A stretch of DNA of 64,000 nucleotides from Aphelocoma coerulescens (Eukaryota; Chordata; Aves; Passeriformes; Corvidae), in assembly GCF_041296385.1 (NCBI RefSeq), contig NC_091019.1:7773264-7837263 (forward strand). The letters run 5' to 3'. The position numbers and the translations under genes are program-made. This document shows positions 22,076 through 33,262 of the stretch, in pieces (position 1 is the first letter of the stretch; every line of letters starts with the position of its first letter). The notes under the pieces are model-generated. The model ran no database searches, had not been told where the DNA came from, and worked only from the letters and a program-made list of their open reading frames with translations.

Positions 22076-23084
22076 AAACTGCACAGCCAACAATGAAAAG
22101 ATTCCTCTTGCTTCCCCGCTATGCATAGGAACACATTCTTTTACGTCTCCAAGAGGCAGACTGCACAGCGGAGTTCTTCCACCAACTGCTCCCACACGAC
22201 TGGGGCCGTGCCAATGAAGCACTTGGCTTTTTCCTGGGCACTGTCAGCACTCATCGCAACAACCACACGATGGCACTGACGACTTGCCAAAGAAGGAAAC
22301 GCACCTTTCGCTGCTCAAAACCACCCCAAGGGCAGAGGCAAGTTAGAAACGTCCCTGCACTCAAATCAACGGTGTCAGAACAAAAAGTTTTCCTGAATCT
22401 TCCCCTTCCAAGAGCAGACTCTTTTTTGCACCACACTCCAAGAGCCAGACAAACCTCTTTGCCCAAACAAATCTTTTCTCTCTGGCAGAGTCCACCTACC
22501 AACTTGAAACCATCTGGCAAAAACAGAGCTCACAACAGTGCCAGCTGAGAAAGCTCTTGCTGCCTACAACTTCAACTGCACCCCTCAAACTAGCAGCGCA
22601 CACGCTGCCCTCAGCACTTTCCTTCTCAGCTCTAGGTACCATCCTAAGCCTTCCCTCTCCCAGAGTCAGGATCCAAAGACAACAGCACCAGGGACTGCTC
22701 ACACACTAAAGGCACCAGGAAAAAAGGGTCACAAGCTTGGCCTTTGCATTCCTGCTGAAAGCTCAACAGCTCTAACCCAGAGAACTGTCTGTTGGGAAAA
22801 GCCTTTAAAATCCCTAAGAGCACCTCATGAGCGCATCCAAACCTGCTTTCCTTGCCAAAGAGAGCAACTACAAGCCTATCTCCAAAGAAACAGCATCCCC
22901 TCCTCCAAAATACAACATATCCAGGGACTGATACACCTCTAGTATTGAATATGTCCAACAATTGCCCCTACACAGAAGGGGCCAGGAGAGAAATATCTCA
23001 CTGGGCTATTCCTCCCCATGGTACCTTAACATCTGCTCCACCAACACTGGCTCTATGTCCTTACCTTCCCAAGGAAAGGCACTG
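22076..23084. repeat. Module A between U4 and U5
   Basis: Copy of the A/C-rich module; short TC form near 22995. The 2-bp difference joins two short plus frames into one 144-codon frame, which shows how indel-dependent these frames are. Confidence 0.7.
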
Positions 23085-24418
23085 CAAGTCCCTTGGCCTT
23101 GCCTTGCCTTCAGTGCCTTGCCTAGTTTTTCCTAAGCTACCCTTGCTTTGCTTCCTTTGCCTACGTCTCGCACTACCTACAACTTGCTGGCTTTGCCCTG
23201 CCTACCACTCTTTACCTTGCCTTCCATGCAGGCAAGGCACTGCAAACCAAGTGCAGGCAATTGCAGGCAAGTCAAGCAAGAGGTAGGCAAGGCCAGAGCA
23301 GTGAGGGGGAAATAAATGGAGTGGTAGGCAAGAGAAGGCCCAGAAGTTAGAGGCAAGGCTTGCCTCTAGGAGGAAGGAAAGTCCACTGATGGGTAGGCCA
23401 GGCAGAAACAAGAAGGGCTCGGCAAGCCAAGGCCCTGGAGGAAAGCAGTAGGCAGGTCAAGGGTGTGGCACGGGCATGCAAGGGAATGCAAGGCTACGGA
23501 GGGCTAGCAGGGCAAGGCAAGGAAACTGTTGCGTTGCCAAGGCAAGGCGAGGCAAGGCAGGTGAGAAGTACATTCAAGGACTTCTGGTACACAAAAGTGG
23601 CTAGGCCCAACTGCTCTGTGTGGCCTTGATCCTGTGTGAGTCATCTCTAATCTGCACCTAAGAGACTTGAGCTACCTGCTTTCCTTTGTATGCAAAAGAA
23701 CTCTCCTTCTGGTCCCGGAGCTCAAGGGCAAAATGTGAATTGCCCTTCCAAGATTCAAGACATGCAAAGATTGGTCCCAGACAAAGGCTGCCCGTATAGA
23801 TGAGTGTGGCAACATGTGTCCTTGCCTGGTCTTCCTCTCATGTGATCCTGAAACACCGGAGATACTTGAGAGCCTTGAGATTCCTAGGAGGAGCAGAAAG
23901 GGCAGGGCAAGGCCCAGAAATGTCATTGAAAAGGGGTCTTGAATTCCAGGTGGGGGAGGGGTGAGCAAGGTAATGGAAGGCAAGGGGTTCAAGGGCAAGG
24001 CAAGGCAAGTGGTGGCTTGGCGAGGTGAGGCAAGGCAATGAGGGTCCTAGAAGGAAAAGAAAAGGTAAGGCCAGACCTAGATGACTGTGAAAGGAAGTCA
24101 GGTGGGGGATGGGTGAGCAAGTCAATGCAAGGCAATGGAGAAAAGGCAGGTAGAGGGAAGGCTACAGAGGGGGCAGGAAGGAAATGCAAGGCATGGGGAA
24201 GCATGTGAGGAGTGGGTGCTGCCAGCCCGCTGGGACGGTGGGGGCAGGGCAGCTGAGAGTGGCATGGTAGGGATATGGAGGCGGGGGTTAGTGTGGGGGG
24301 GGGGGGGGGGTGTGCAGCAGAGTGCAGGGTAAGTGCAGGTGTGTGTGTGCATATACGGGGGTTTTTTTCCAGGTGCTGTGCCAGGGGGAGCCGTCCCACC
24401 TCCAAGAAGGTGTGGGAG
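23085..24418. repeat. Module B (U5)
   Basis: Poly-G run of 16 at 24295-24310, GTGT context. Confidence 0.85.
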
Positions 24419-24880
24419 TGAAAGGAGTAAGATGGATGTGTCTTTACAAACAGACTGTGTGAATCCACTCTTAGACAAGGCTAGCATAGAGCAGTAACAG
24501 ATAGGGAAGTAATAGAAGAAAGTATTAGTTTTAGAAACTGTTACTAATCAACAGAGACTGTTGCTCAGCCAAGGCCCTGTTAAATTCCTGAACCTAGAGC
24601 AAGGCAACAAAGGCTTAATAGAATTAGGAATAGTTTCTTCTTCCTCCTTTTCTATACCAAAAGGGGGGTGCATATTACATGGGGGCATAGAGTAGGCAAT
24701 TCAGGAAGTCTTTACCTCCTGAGTACCTCAGCCAAAGGGGAAAAGGAAGAGGGTGCTATGGCTGGGAACTTAGCATAAAATGGGAGTAGTGTCCCACAAT
24801 CATTTGAGAGACTGCACAGGAAAAGCCCCATGGCCTCTCCCTGTAGTTGAAGAATGTTGTAGGATGCCTCTGTCTCCTCA
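24419..24880 (+). mobile_element. 5' LTR of env-only provirus (U5)
   Basis: 462 bp from TGAAAGGAG to CTCCTCA, with TG and CA ends typical of retroviral LTRs. Homologous to the copy at 26739. My hand count gives roughly 65-70 substitutions over about 430 aligned bases plus a 6-bp indel, that is about 15% divergence. If the LTRs have not been converted, the insertion is far older than the amplification of the array. Confidence 0.88.
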
Positions 24881-24881
24881 C

Positions 24882-24899
24882 TGGGGGGCTAATACTTGC
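24882..24899 (+). other. Putative primer-binding site (U5; equivalents in U6 to U9)
   Basis: One base after the CA end of the 5' LTR the sequence reads TGGGGGGCTAATACTTGC. A TGG start right after the LTR is where a tRNA primer site belongs, and the G-rich start recalls proline-tRNA sites, but the rest does not match well, so the primer is uncertain. Equivalent positions are 31406, 40470, 49530 and 58589. The leader from here to env is only about 65-140 bp. Confidence 0.4.
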
Positions 24900-24964
24900 G
24901 GCCATTGTTTTAGGTTAAGTGGTTTTATGTGTCTTCATTTGCCACAGGTGGTGCAGAAGACAAC

Positions 24965-26596
24965 ATGAAAATTAGACTAGCTAACTAGATCACACAATTA
25001 AAATATTTTCATTAATAATTCTACTTTTATATGGTCAGCTGAGTTTAGGCCAGGTGTGAGAGAATCAATTTGCAGCCTTAGGAGAAGAAGTAGCAAAAGT
25101 TTTTAACCTTAGCAATTGCTGGCTCTGTGGAGGGCCAGGAGGATCTGAAGAGTGGCCATGGTTGGCTAGCCCAGCTGAACCTAAATGGTGGGGTCCATAC
25201 TAGGACGGGATTTGGGGCCAAAGAAGGAAGTTCACGGCCACTTCATTCTTCTCCAACAGGCACTTATTGCCTAAATAGGACAGAGGGGGTCTATGTAGGA
25301 AAAGACATGTATGAATTTACTTCCCCTCTGGGTTTAAACAATTGGGCTTGGACCCCCAGTTGCCCTCCTTACAATTGTTCCAAATATCAAGACAAATGCA
25401 ATCAAATACCTGTTAAGCTCACTAATGGTAGCTGGGTAAAGTGTTCTTAACACACTTACCAAAAATATTTGGAAGCCTGTAAAGCAATGGGGAGGGACAA
25501 GGGGTTTTTTTTTGACCACCTATTTTTAAGATGTCCCCACGAAAATTCCACAAGTAGAACACATGTTGCTCATGATTATCAGTGGGAATGGCAACACCAG
25601 ATTGGAACTCAAACCCTCTTAGTGAGTTCTGCTCCAAATCCAACCAAACAGCTTGCAGACGTAAATGTAGATGGGAACCCCATTTGAGAGCTTGGAAACG
25701 CAAATACTGTGACCCTTATGGTGGAGCAACTATTGGAGGACCGTTAGGCCCAGGAATCCCGCTGTATTTTGACCCACCAATTGATGACAAAAGGTAGAAA
25801 GGCCCCTTTGATAATGGAACACAGGCTTTGAAAGGACATTATTGCATTTGTGGCCAACATGCTTAGCTCAGGTTACCTCCAAACTGGTCAGGGATATGGT
25901 ATGGGTATGGGGTATATTAGCCCGTTGTTCTTTTTGTTGCCACAAGTTCAGGGAAATCGCTTAGGAATCAAAATCTGTGATGATTTAATTAGAGAAAAGC
26001 AGTCAACTGATGCAGCCCTGGCTGGAGGGAGCACCCCAAAATGGGGAAAAGATGAATGGCCACCAGAACCAGTTCCACAACAGGATGGACCAGCCACTTG
26101 GAATCCTAAGGAATTAATCCCAGATGCCTGGGAACCCATTTATCATTTGAATGGGATAATTAGGTTACAAGCTGTCTCGGAAATAATAACCAACCAAACA
26201 GCCACAGCTCTTGACTTTCTTGCTGACCAACCCACTTAAACGAGGAAAGCGGTATTTCAACATTGGATGGTACTAGATTATCTGTTAGCAGAAGAAGGAG
26301 GAGTTTGTGGGAAATTAAATGACTCGAGCTGCTGTTTGCAAGCAGATGACAGCGGAAAAGTGGTCAAAAAAATAACAAAGGAAATAACGTCAGCTCATGG
26401 ACCTGTCCAAATGTGGAAAGGATGGGAATGGGATATGTTTTCATGGTTAACTGGCCAGCTATGGGCTAAATGAATATGATTTCTCCTCTTACATGCTATA
26501 GCAACTCTAATCTTTTTATCATGTGTGACACCTTGCTGAGTGCAGCTCTTTCAGCAGGTGGTCAAGGGGATGCCGGTAGCAGCCATGCCTACCTGA
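24965..26596 (+). pseudogene. env: Degenerate gamma-type retroviral env (U5)
   Basis: An ancient envelope glycoprotein relic, not translatable as a whole. Surface-subunit landmarks: a CWLC motif at 25117-25128 (frame 1), NNWAWTPSCPPYNCS near 25340 (frame 2), an LPPNWSG motif at 25873-25893 (frame 1) and FFLLP at 25928-25942 (frame 2). Transmembrane-subunit landmarks, all frame 2: a heptad-like stretch with IIRLQAVSEIITNQTA near 26160, CGKLNDSSCC at 26306-26335 (spacing C-x7-CC), a tryptophan-rich stretch before 26473, and a hydrophobic segment at 26480-26536. Breaks: at least three frame changes and stops at 25057, 25198, 25448, 25795, 25864, 26237, 26471 and 26477. I see no basic cleavage site or fusion peptide. 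The start is uncertain; I placed it at the first ATG after the leader. Confidence 0.88.
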
Positions 26597-26723
26597 TCCA
26601 GAAATGTCTACAAAAGGATAGATGAGGATGTCACTGCAAATAATAGCAAAATCCAAGAAGACTCAAGAAGAAAAAATTAAATCAATGGTAATTAAGGTTT
26701 GTAAAGAAAAAAAGAGGCAAAAT

Positions 26724-26737
26724 AAAAAGAGGAGGGA
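26724..26737 (+). other. Polypurine tract before the 3' LTR (U5; equivalents in U6 to U9)
   Basis: AAAAAGAGGAGGGA lies 1 bp before the 3' LTR start, the standard position for the plus-strand primer of retroviruses. Equivalent positions are 33248, 42310, 51370 and 60429. It fixes the left boundary of the 3' LTR and the plus orientation of the provirus. Confidence 0.75.
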
Positions 26738-26738
26738 T

Positions 26739-27173
26739 TAAAAGGAATGAGACGAATGAGTCTTTACAAACAGACCATGTGAATCTGCCTGTAGACAAGG
26801 CTAGGAACTTATCGATAGTGAAGTAACAGAAGAAACTATTAGTTCTCTAGAACTGTTGGTAACCAACAGAGACTGTTGATTAATCAAGGCCCTGTTAAAT
26901 TCCTGAACCTACAACAAGGCAACAAACACTTAACAGAATTAGGAATAGTTTATTTTTCTTTCTTTTCAATACCAAAAGGGGGGTGCATATTAGAGGAGGG
27001 CATAGAGTAGGCACTTTGGGAAGTCTGTATCTCCTGAGTACCTCAGCCAGTGGGGAAAAGGAAGAGGGTGCTGGGGCCGGGAACTTGGCATAAAAAGGGA
27101 GCTGCATCCTACATCTGTTTGAGAGACCCCATGGGAAAAGCCCCATGGACTCTCCCTGTAGTCGAAGAATGTT
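26739..27173 (+). mobile_element. 3' LTR, truncated at right end (U5)
   Basis: Aligns with the 5' LTR from its first base, but starts TA instead of TG and stops at the GTT that lies 22 bp before the end of the full LTR. Sequence then runs into the inverted satellite piece after ATAT. The missing end means target-site duplications cannot be tested. This copy has A at about 26962 (TTTATTTTTC) where U6 to U9 have C. Confidence 0.87.
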
Positions 27174-27177
27174 ATAT

Positions 27178-27482
27178 CCTTCTCAGCGAGACGTACCGTC
27201 ACATTTATGCACTCTCGCAGCTCCGTTGCCCACTTGCAGCAGCTGCTGCTACCGAAGCAAAAGGCTCCAGAAGTAAAAGCCACTGCTGGGCTGCACGTTC
27301 CCTCTGCCTCACGTAAAGCAGCAGAAGCTGGCCGCTGCACTCTGTCCTTCCATTCTCTGCCGCACCTGCCACTGTCATCTCTGCGTCTCCAAGCATAAAC
27401 CTGGGCACAAATGCTTTCCGGGGAAAGCTGGAAGAGAAATAGGTAGCAGCACAAGTAGCCAGTTTCTGCTGCTTTACGTGAG
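27178..27482. repeat. Broken fold-back: left arm plus a 24-bp remnant of the right arm (U5)
   Basis: Left arm 27178-27331 and spacer are present, but the right arm stops after about 24 bp at the deletion junction TACGTGAGCCGCC. The left arm carries a private change, giving AGAAGCTGG instead of AGAAACTGG near 27327. Only a stem of about 24 bp remains possible locally. Confidence 0.93.
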
Positions 27483-27839
27483 CCGCCTGGAGGGTTGCGC
27501 TGCCGGCACTGTGCTCTCTGTGCGAGAAGTAGACGACTGTTCGACTCTGGCAGAATGAAAGCGCGACAAGGGTACTTAAGAGGGTGAACGACGGCGCAGA
27601 GCACCGGGCTCGTGCATGCAGCATATAAGCTGAGAGAGGAGGGTAGCTGCCACTCGCCTACCTGCCGTATTCACATTAGCTTTGGGAAGGAGAAAGCTCA
27701 GCGACAGCTACTTTTAGCTGTGCTGCTACCTATTCCTCTTCCAGCCCTCCGCTGAAACAATATCGCTGAACTTTAGGCTTCGAGATTCAGAAAACACAGT
27801 GGTCAATGGGGCGGAGAAGGGAAGTGCAGAGTGCAGCAT
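27483..27839. repeat. Satellite monomer D2, last quarter only (U5)
   Basis: Begins at CCGCCTGG, equivalent to about position 5108 of U1. Everything from the right fold-back arm to there is deleted. Confidence 0.87.
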
Positions 27840-28596
27840 GGGGTGGCTTTACGTGAAGCAAGGGGAAGGCGCAGCCCAGCATTGGCTTTTTCTTATAGTT
27901 CTTTTCTTCAGGAGAGTAGCTTGCAACCAAGATAGCTTGCAACCGAGCTGTGAGAGCCCACAATGGGATGGCATGTCTGTCAGAGAAGTAAGCTAGAGTG
28001 CTGCAGACTGCTGTGCACAGTTTTAATGCTGCTGTAACGTTTTTTTGAAACGTCTTCTGCCCTGACTTTCCCATCTCTGTGAGCTCTAGCTGCTTGAACC
28101 TGGGCACACCGAAGTTGTGTGGAAGTGATTGCACTGCGAGTATCAAGTGTTCCAGAGAAGAAGGAAAGTCAACAAATGCTTTCTCTCCTGGCACATCTCT
28201 CAGTCCGAACTGCGGCTGGAAAAGCTGCACTGCAAGGGTGAACTTACCCACTTTGACAGAATGTGATGATGCTCTATATATATATTTGCGAAGGAAAATG
28301 CTGGTCACTGGTATGTTTTGCTTAGTTTACAGATTTTAGAGGGACTATGAAGGCCAACGCCTTGTTCTAGCATTTGTTCCCTGCGTGCAGAAGCAGCTGC
28401 TGGATGTTTGGAAGGGGTTTGGGATCCGCGAGAGGTGGAGAGATGGTACATAGAGCTTGAAGGAAAGTGCATAGCTCCAGGACCTTTGATGCAGTTCAAT
28501 GGGTGCGAGTTACATGTTGAGCATTTTCATGATGGCACAGAAAAGGTTCTGAAAGAAAGAGGCCATGCTGGAACTGCCTTTACTTTTGCCGCTTAG
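27840..28596. repeat. Monomer D3 (U5)
   Basis: Marker base C at 28038. Confidence 0.65.
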
Positions 28597-29607
28597 AAAC
28601 TGCACAGCCAACAATGAAAAGATTCCTCTTGCTTCCCCGCTATGCATAGGAACACATTCTTTTACGTCTCCAAGAGGCAGACTGCACAGCGGAGTTCTTC
28701 CACCAACTGCTCCCACACGACTGGGGCCGTGCCAATGAAGCACTTGGCTTTTTCCTGGGCACTGTCAGCACTCATCGCAACAACCACACGATGGCACTGA
28801 CGACTTGCCAAAGAAGGAAACGCACCTTTCGCTGCTCAAAACCACCCCAAGGGCAGAGGCAAGTTAGAAACGTCCCTGCACTCAAATCAACGGTGTCAGA
28901 ACAAAAAGTTTTCCTGAATCTTCCCCTTCCAAGAGCAGACTCTTTTTTGCACCACACTCCAAGAGCCAGACAAACCTCTTTGCCCAAACAAATCTTTTCT
29001 CTCTGGCAGAGTCCACCTACCAACTTGAAACCATCTGGCAAAAACAGAGCTCACAACAGTGCCAGCTGAGAAAGCTCTTGCTGCCTACAACTTCAACTGC
29101 ACCCCTCAAACTAGCAGCGCACACGCTGCCCTCAGCACTTTCCTTCTCAGCTCTAGGTACCATCCTAAGCCTTCCCTCTCCCAGAGTCAGGATCCAAAGA
29201 CAACAGCACCAGGGACTGCTCACACACTAAAGGCACCAGGAAAAAAGGGTCACAAGCTTGGCCTTTGCATTCCTGCTGAAAGCTCAACAGCTCTAACCCA
29301 GAGAACTGTCTGTTGGGAAAAGCCTTTAAAATCCCTAAGAGCACCTCATGAGCGCATCCAAACCTGCTTTCCTTGCCAAAGAGAGCAACTACAAGCCTAT
29401 CTCCAAAGAAACAGCATCCCCTCCTCCAAAATACAACATATCCAGGGACTGATACACCTCTAGTATTGAATATGTCCAACAATTGCCCCTACACAGAAGG
29501 GGCCAGGAGAGAAATATCTCTCACTGGGCTATTCCTCCCCATGGTACCTTAACATCTGCTCCACCAACACTGGCTCTATGTCCTTACCTTCCCAAGGAAA
29601 GGCACTG
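28597..29607. repeat. Module A between U5 and U6
   Basis: Copy of the A/C-rich module; long TC form near 29516. Confidence 0.7.
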
Positions 29608-30942
29608 CAAGTCCCTTGGCCTTGCCTTGCCTTCAGTGCCTTGCCTAGTTTTTCCTAAGCTACCCTTGCTTTGCTTCCTTTGCCTACGTCTCGCACTACC
29701 TACAACTTGCTGGCTTTGCCCTGCCTACCACTCTTTACCTTGCCTTCCATGCAGGCAAGGCACTGCAAACCAAGTGCAGGCAATTGCAGGCAAGTCAAGC
29801 AAGAGGTAGGCAAGGCCAGAGCAGTGAGGGGGAAATAAATGGAGTGGTAGGCAAGAGAAGGCCCAGAAGTTAGAGGCAAGGCTTGCCTCTAGGAGGAAGG
29901 AAAGTCCACTGATGGGTAGGCCAGGCAGAAACAAGAAGGGCTCGGCAAGCCAAGGCCCTGGAGGAAAGCAGTAGGCAGGTCAAGGGTGTGGCACGGGCAT
30001 GCAAGGGAATGCAAGGCTACGGAGGGCTAGCAGGGCAAGGCAAGGAAACTGTTGCGTTGCCAAGGCAAGGCGAGGCAAGGCAGGTGAGAAGTACATTCAA
30101 GGACTTCTGGTACACAAAAGTGGCTAGGCCCAACTGCTCTGTGTGGCCTTGATCCTGTGTGAGTCATCTCTAATCTGCACCTAAGAGACTTGAGCTACCT
30201 GCTTTCCTTTGTATGCAAAAGAACTCTCCTTCTGGTCCCGGAGCTCAAGGGCAAAATGTGAATTGCCCTTCCAAGATTCAAGACATGCAAAGATTGGTCC
30301 CAGACAAAGGCTGCCCGTATAGATGAGTGTGGCAACATGTGTCCTTGCCTGGTCTTCCTCTCATGTGATCCTGAAACACCGGAGATACTTGAGAGCCTTG
30401 AGATTCCTAGGAGGAGCAGAAAGGGCAGGGCAAGGCCCAGAAATGTCATTGAAAAGGGGTCTTGAATTCCAGGTGGGGGAGGGGTGAGCAAGGTAATGGA
30501 AGGCAAGGGGTTCAAGGGCAAGGCAAGGCAAGTGGTGGCTTGGCGAGGTGAGGCAAGGCAATGAGGGTCCTAGAAGGAAAAGAAAAGGTAAGGCCAGACC
30601 TAGATGACTGTGAAAGGAAGTCAGGTGGGGGATGGGTGAGCAAGTCAATGCAAGGCAATGGAGAAAAGGCAGGTAGAGGGAAGGCTACAGAGGGGGCAGG
30701 AAGGAAATGCAAGGCATGGGGAAGCATGTGAGGAGTGGGTGCTGCCAGCCCGCTGGGACGGTGGGGGCAGGGCAGCTGAGAGTGGCATGGTAGGGATATG
30801 GAGGCGGGGGTTAGTGGGGGGGGGGGGGGGGGGGTGTGCAGCAGAGTGCAGGGTAAGTGCAGGTGTGTGTGTGCATATACGGGGGTTTTTTTCCAGGTGC
30901 TGTGCCGGGGGGAGCCGTCCCACCTCCAAGAAGGTGTGGGAG
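29608..30942. repeat. Module B (U6)
   Basis: Longest poly-G run, 19 at 30816-30834, GT context as in U1 and U7. Confidence 0.85.
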
Positions 30943-31404
30943 TGAAAGGAGTAAGATGGATGTGTCTTTACAAACAGACTGTGTGAATCCACTCTTAGAC
31001 AAGGCTAGCATAGAGCAGTAACAGATAGGGAAGTAATAGAAGAAAGTATTAGTTTTAGAAACTGTTACTAATCAACAGAGACTGTTGCTCAGCCAAGGCC
31101 CTGTTAAATTCCTGAACCTAGAGCAAGGCAACAAAGGCTTAATAGAATTAGGAATAGTTTCTTCTTCCTCCTTTTCTATACCAAAAGGGGGGTGCATATT
31201 ACATGGGGGCATAGAGTAGGCAATTCAGGAAGTCTTTACCTCCTGAGTACCTCAGCCAAAGGGGAAAAGGAAGAGGGTGCTATGGCTGGGAACTTAGCAT
31301 AAAATGGGAGTAGTGTCCCACAATCATTTGAGAGACTGCACAGGAAAAGCCCCATGGCCTCTCCCTGTAGTTGAAGAATGTTGTAGGATGCCTCTGTCTC
31401 CTCA
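30943..31404 (+). mobile_element. 5' LTR (U6)
   Basis: Copy of the U5 5' LTR; I noticed no difference. Confidence 0.88.
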
Positions 31405-31488
31405 CTGGGGGGCTAATACTTGCGGCCATTGTTTTAGGTTAAGTGGTTTTATGTGTCTTCATTTGCCACAGGTGGTGCAGAAGACAAC

Positions 31489-33120
31489 ATGAAAATTAGA
31501 CTAGCTAACTAGATCACACAATTAAAATATTTTCATTAATAATTCTACTTTTATATGGTCAGCTGAGTTTAGGCCAGGTGTGAGAGAATCAATTTGCAGC
31601 CTTAGGAGAAGAAGTAGCAAAAGTTTTTAACCTTAGCAATTGCTGGCTCTGTGGAGGGCCAGGAGGATCTGAAGAGTGGCCATGGTTGGCTAGCCCAGCT
31701 GAACCTAAATGGTGGGGTCCATACTAGGACGGGATTTGGGGCCAAAGAAGGAAGTTCACGGCCACTTCATTCTTCTCCAACAGGCACTTATTGCCTAAAT
31801 AGGACAGAGGGGGTCTATGTAGGAAAAGACATGTATGAATTTACTTCCCCTCTGGGTTTAAACAATTGGGCTTGGACCCCCAGTTGCCCTCCTTACAATT
31901 GTTCCAAATATCAAGACAAATGCAATCAAATACCTGTTAAGCTCACTAATGGTAGCTGGGTAAAGTGTTCTTAACACACTTACCAAAAATATTTGGAAGC
32001 CTGTAAAGCAATGGGGAGGGACAAGGGGTTTTTTTTTGACCACCTATTTTTAAGATGTCCCCACGAAAATTCCACAAGTAGAACACATGTTGCTCATGAT
32101 TATCAGTGGGAATGGCAACACCAGATTGGAACTCAAACCCTCTTAGTGAGTTCTGCTCCAAATCCAACCAAACAGCTTGCAGACGTAAATGTAGATGGGA
32201 ACCCCATTTGAGAGCTTGGAAACGCAAATACTGTGACCCTTATGGTGGAGCAACTATTGGAGGACCGTTAGGCCCAGGAATCCCGCTGTATTTTGACCCA
32301 CCAATTGATGACAAAAGGTAGAAAGGCCCCTTTGATAATGGAACACAGGCTTTGAAAGGACATTATTGCATTTGTGGCCAACATGCTTAGCTCAGGTTAC
32401 CTCCAAACTGGTCAGGGATATGGTATGGGTATGGGGTATATTAGCCCGTTGTTCTTTTTGTTGCCACAAGTTCAGGGAAATCGCTTAGGAATCAAAATCT
32501 GTGATGATTTAATTAGAGAAAAGCAGTCAACTGATGCAGCCCTGGCTGGAGGGAGCACCCCAAAATGGGGAAAAGATGAATGGCCACCAGAACCAGTTCC
32601 ACAACAGGATGGACCAGCCACTTGGAATCCTAAGGAATTAATCCCAGATGCCTGGGAACCCATTTATCATTTGAATGGGATAATTAGGTTACAAGCTGTC
32701 TCGGAAATAATAACCAACCAAACAGCCACAGCTCTTGACTTTCTTGCTGACCAACCCACTTAAACGAGGAAAGCGGTATTTCAACATTGGATGGTACTAG
32801 ATTATCTGTTAGCAGAAGAAGGAGGAGTTTGTGGGAAATTAAATGACTCGAGCTGCTGTTTGCAAGCAGATGACAGCGGAAAAGTGGTCAAAAAAATAAC
32901 AAAGGAAATAACGTCAGCTCATGGACCTGTCCAAATGTGGAAAGGATGGGAATGGGATATGTTTTCATGGTTAACTGGCCAGCTATGGGCTAAATGAATA
33001 TGATTTCTCCTCTTACATGCTATAGCAACTCTAATCTTTTTATCATGTGTGACACCTTGCTGAGTGCAGCTCTTTCAGCAGGTGGTCAAGGGGATGCCGG
33101 TAGCAGCCATGCCTACCTGA
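31489..33120 (+). pseudogene. env: Degenerate env (U6)
   Basis: Same breaks and landmarks as the U5 copy. It shares with U5 the nine-T run (32029-32037) and A at 32211. Confidence 0.88.
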
Positions 33121-33262
33121 TCCAGAAATGTCTACAAAAGGATAGATGAGGATGTCACTGCAAATAATAGCAAAATCCAAGAAGACTCAAGAAGAAAAAA
33201 TTAAATCAATGGTAATTAAGGTTTGTAAAGAAAAAAAGAGGCAAAATAAAAAGAGGAGGGAT

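Larger units (their letters stand above)
17320..22604. repeat. Unit U4 (5.29 kb: hybrid LTR, single D2 monomer)
   Basis: Same architecture as U2. It carries two private or rare SNPs: an A-to-G change at 17921 shared only with U9, and a G-to-A change at 19884 that makes the only mismatch in its fold-back stem. Confidence 0.95.
22605..29125. repeat. Unit U5 (6.52 kb: env present, D1 and most of D2 deleted)
   Basis: LTR-env-LTR is present. The sequence then jumps at about 27482 from the beginning of the right fold-back arm to the last quarter of D2, removing about 2.54 kb relative to a 9.06-kb unit. It is the boundary between env-less units on its left and env-bearing units on its right. Confidence 0.95.

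Noticed and set aside
24882..24899. A confident proline-tRNA primer-binding site
   Set aside because: Only the TGGGGG start fits well; the remaining bases do not, so I list it as putative only.
26237..26239. Programmed readthrough or frameshifting to express the transmembrane part
   Set aside because: Several independent breaks lie upstream and downstream, and I saw no slippery site with a following structure. Decay is the simpler reading.
24965..26596. A functional (domesticated) env gene in this array
   Set aside because: All five copies share the same multiple stops and frame changes in both subunits, including stops just before the membrane anchor. No copy has an uninterrupted frame longer than about 129 codons.
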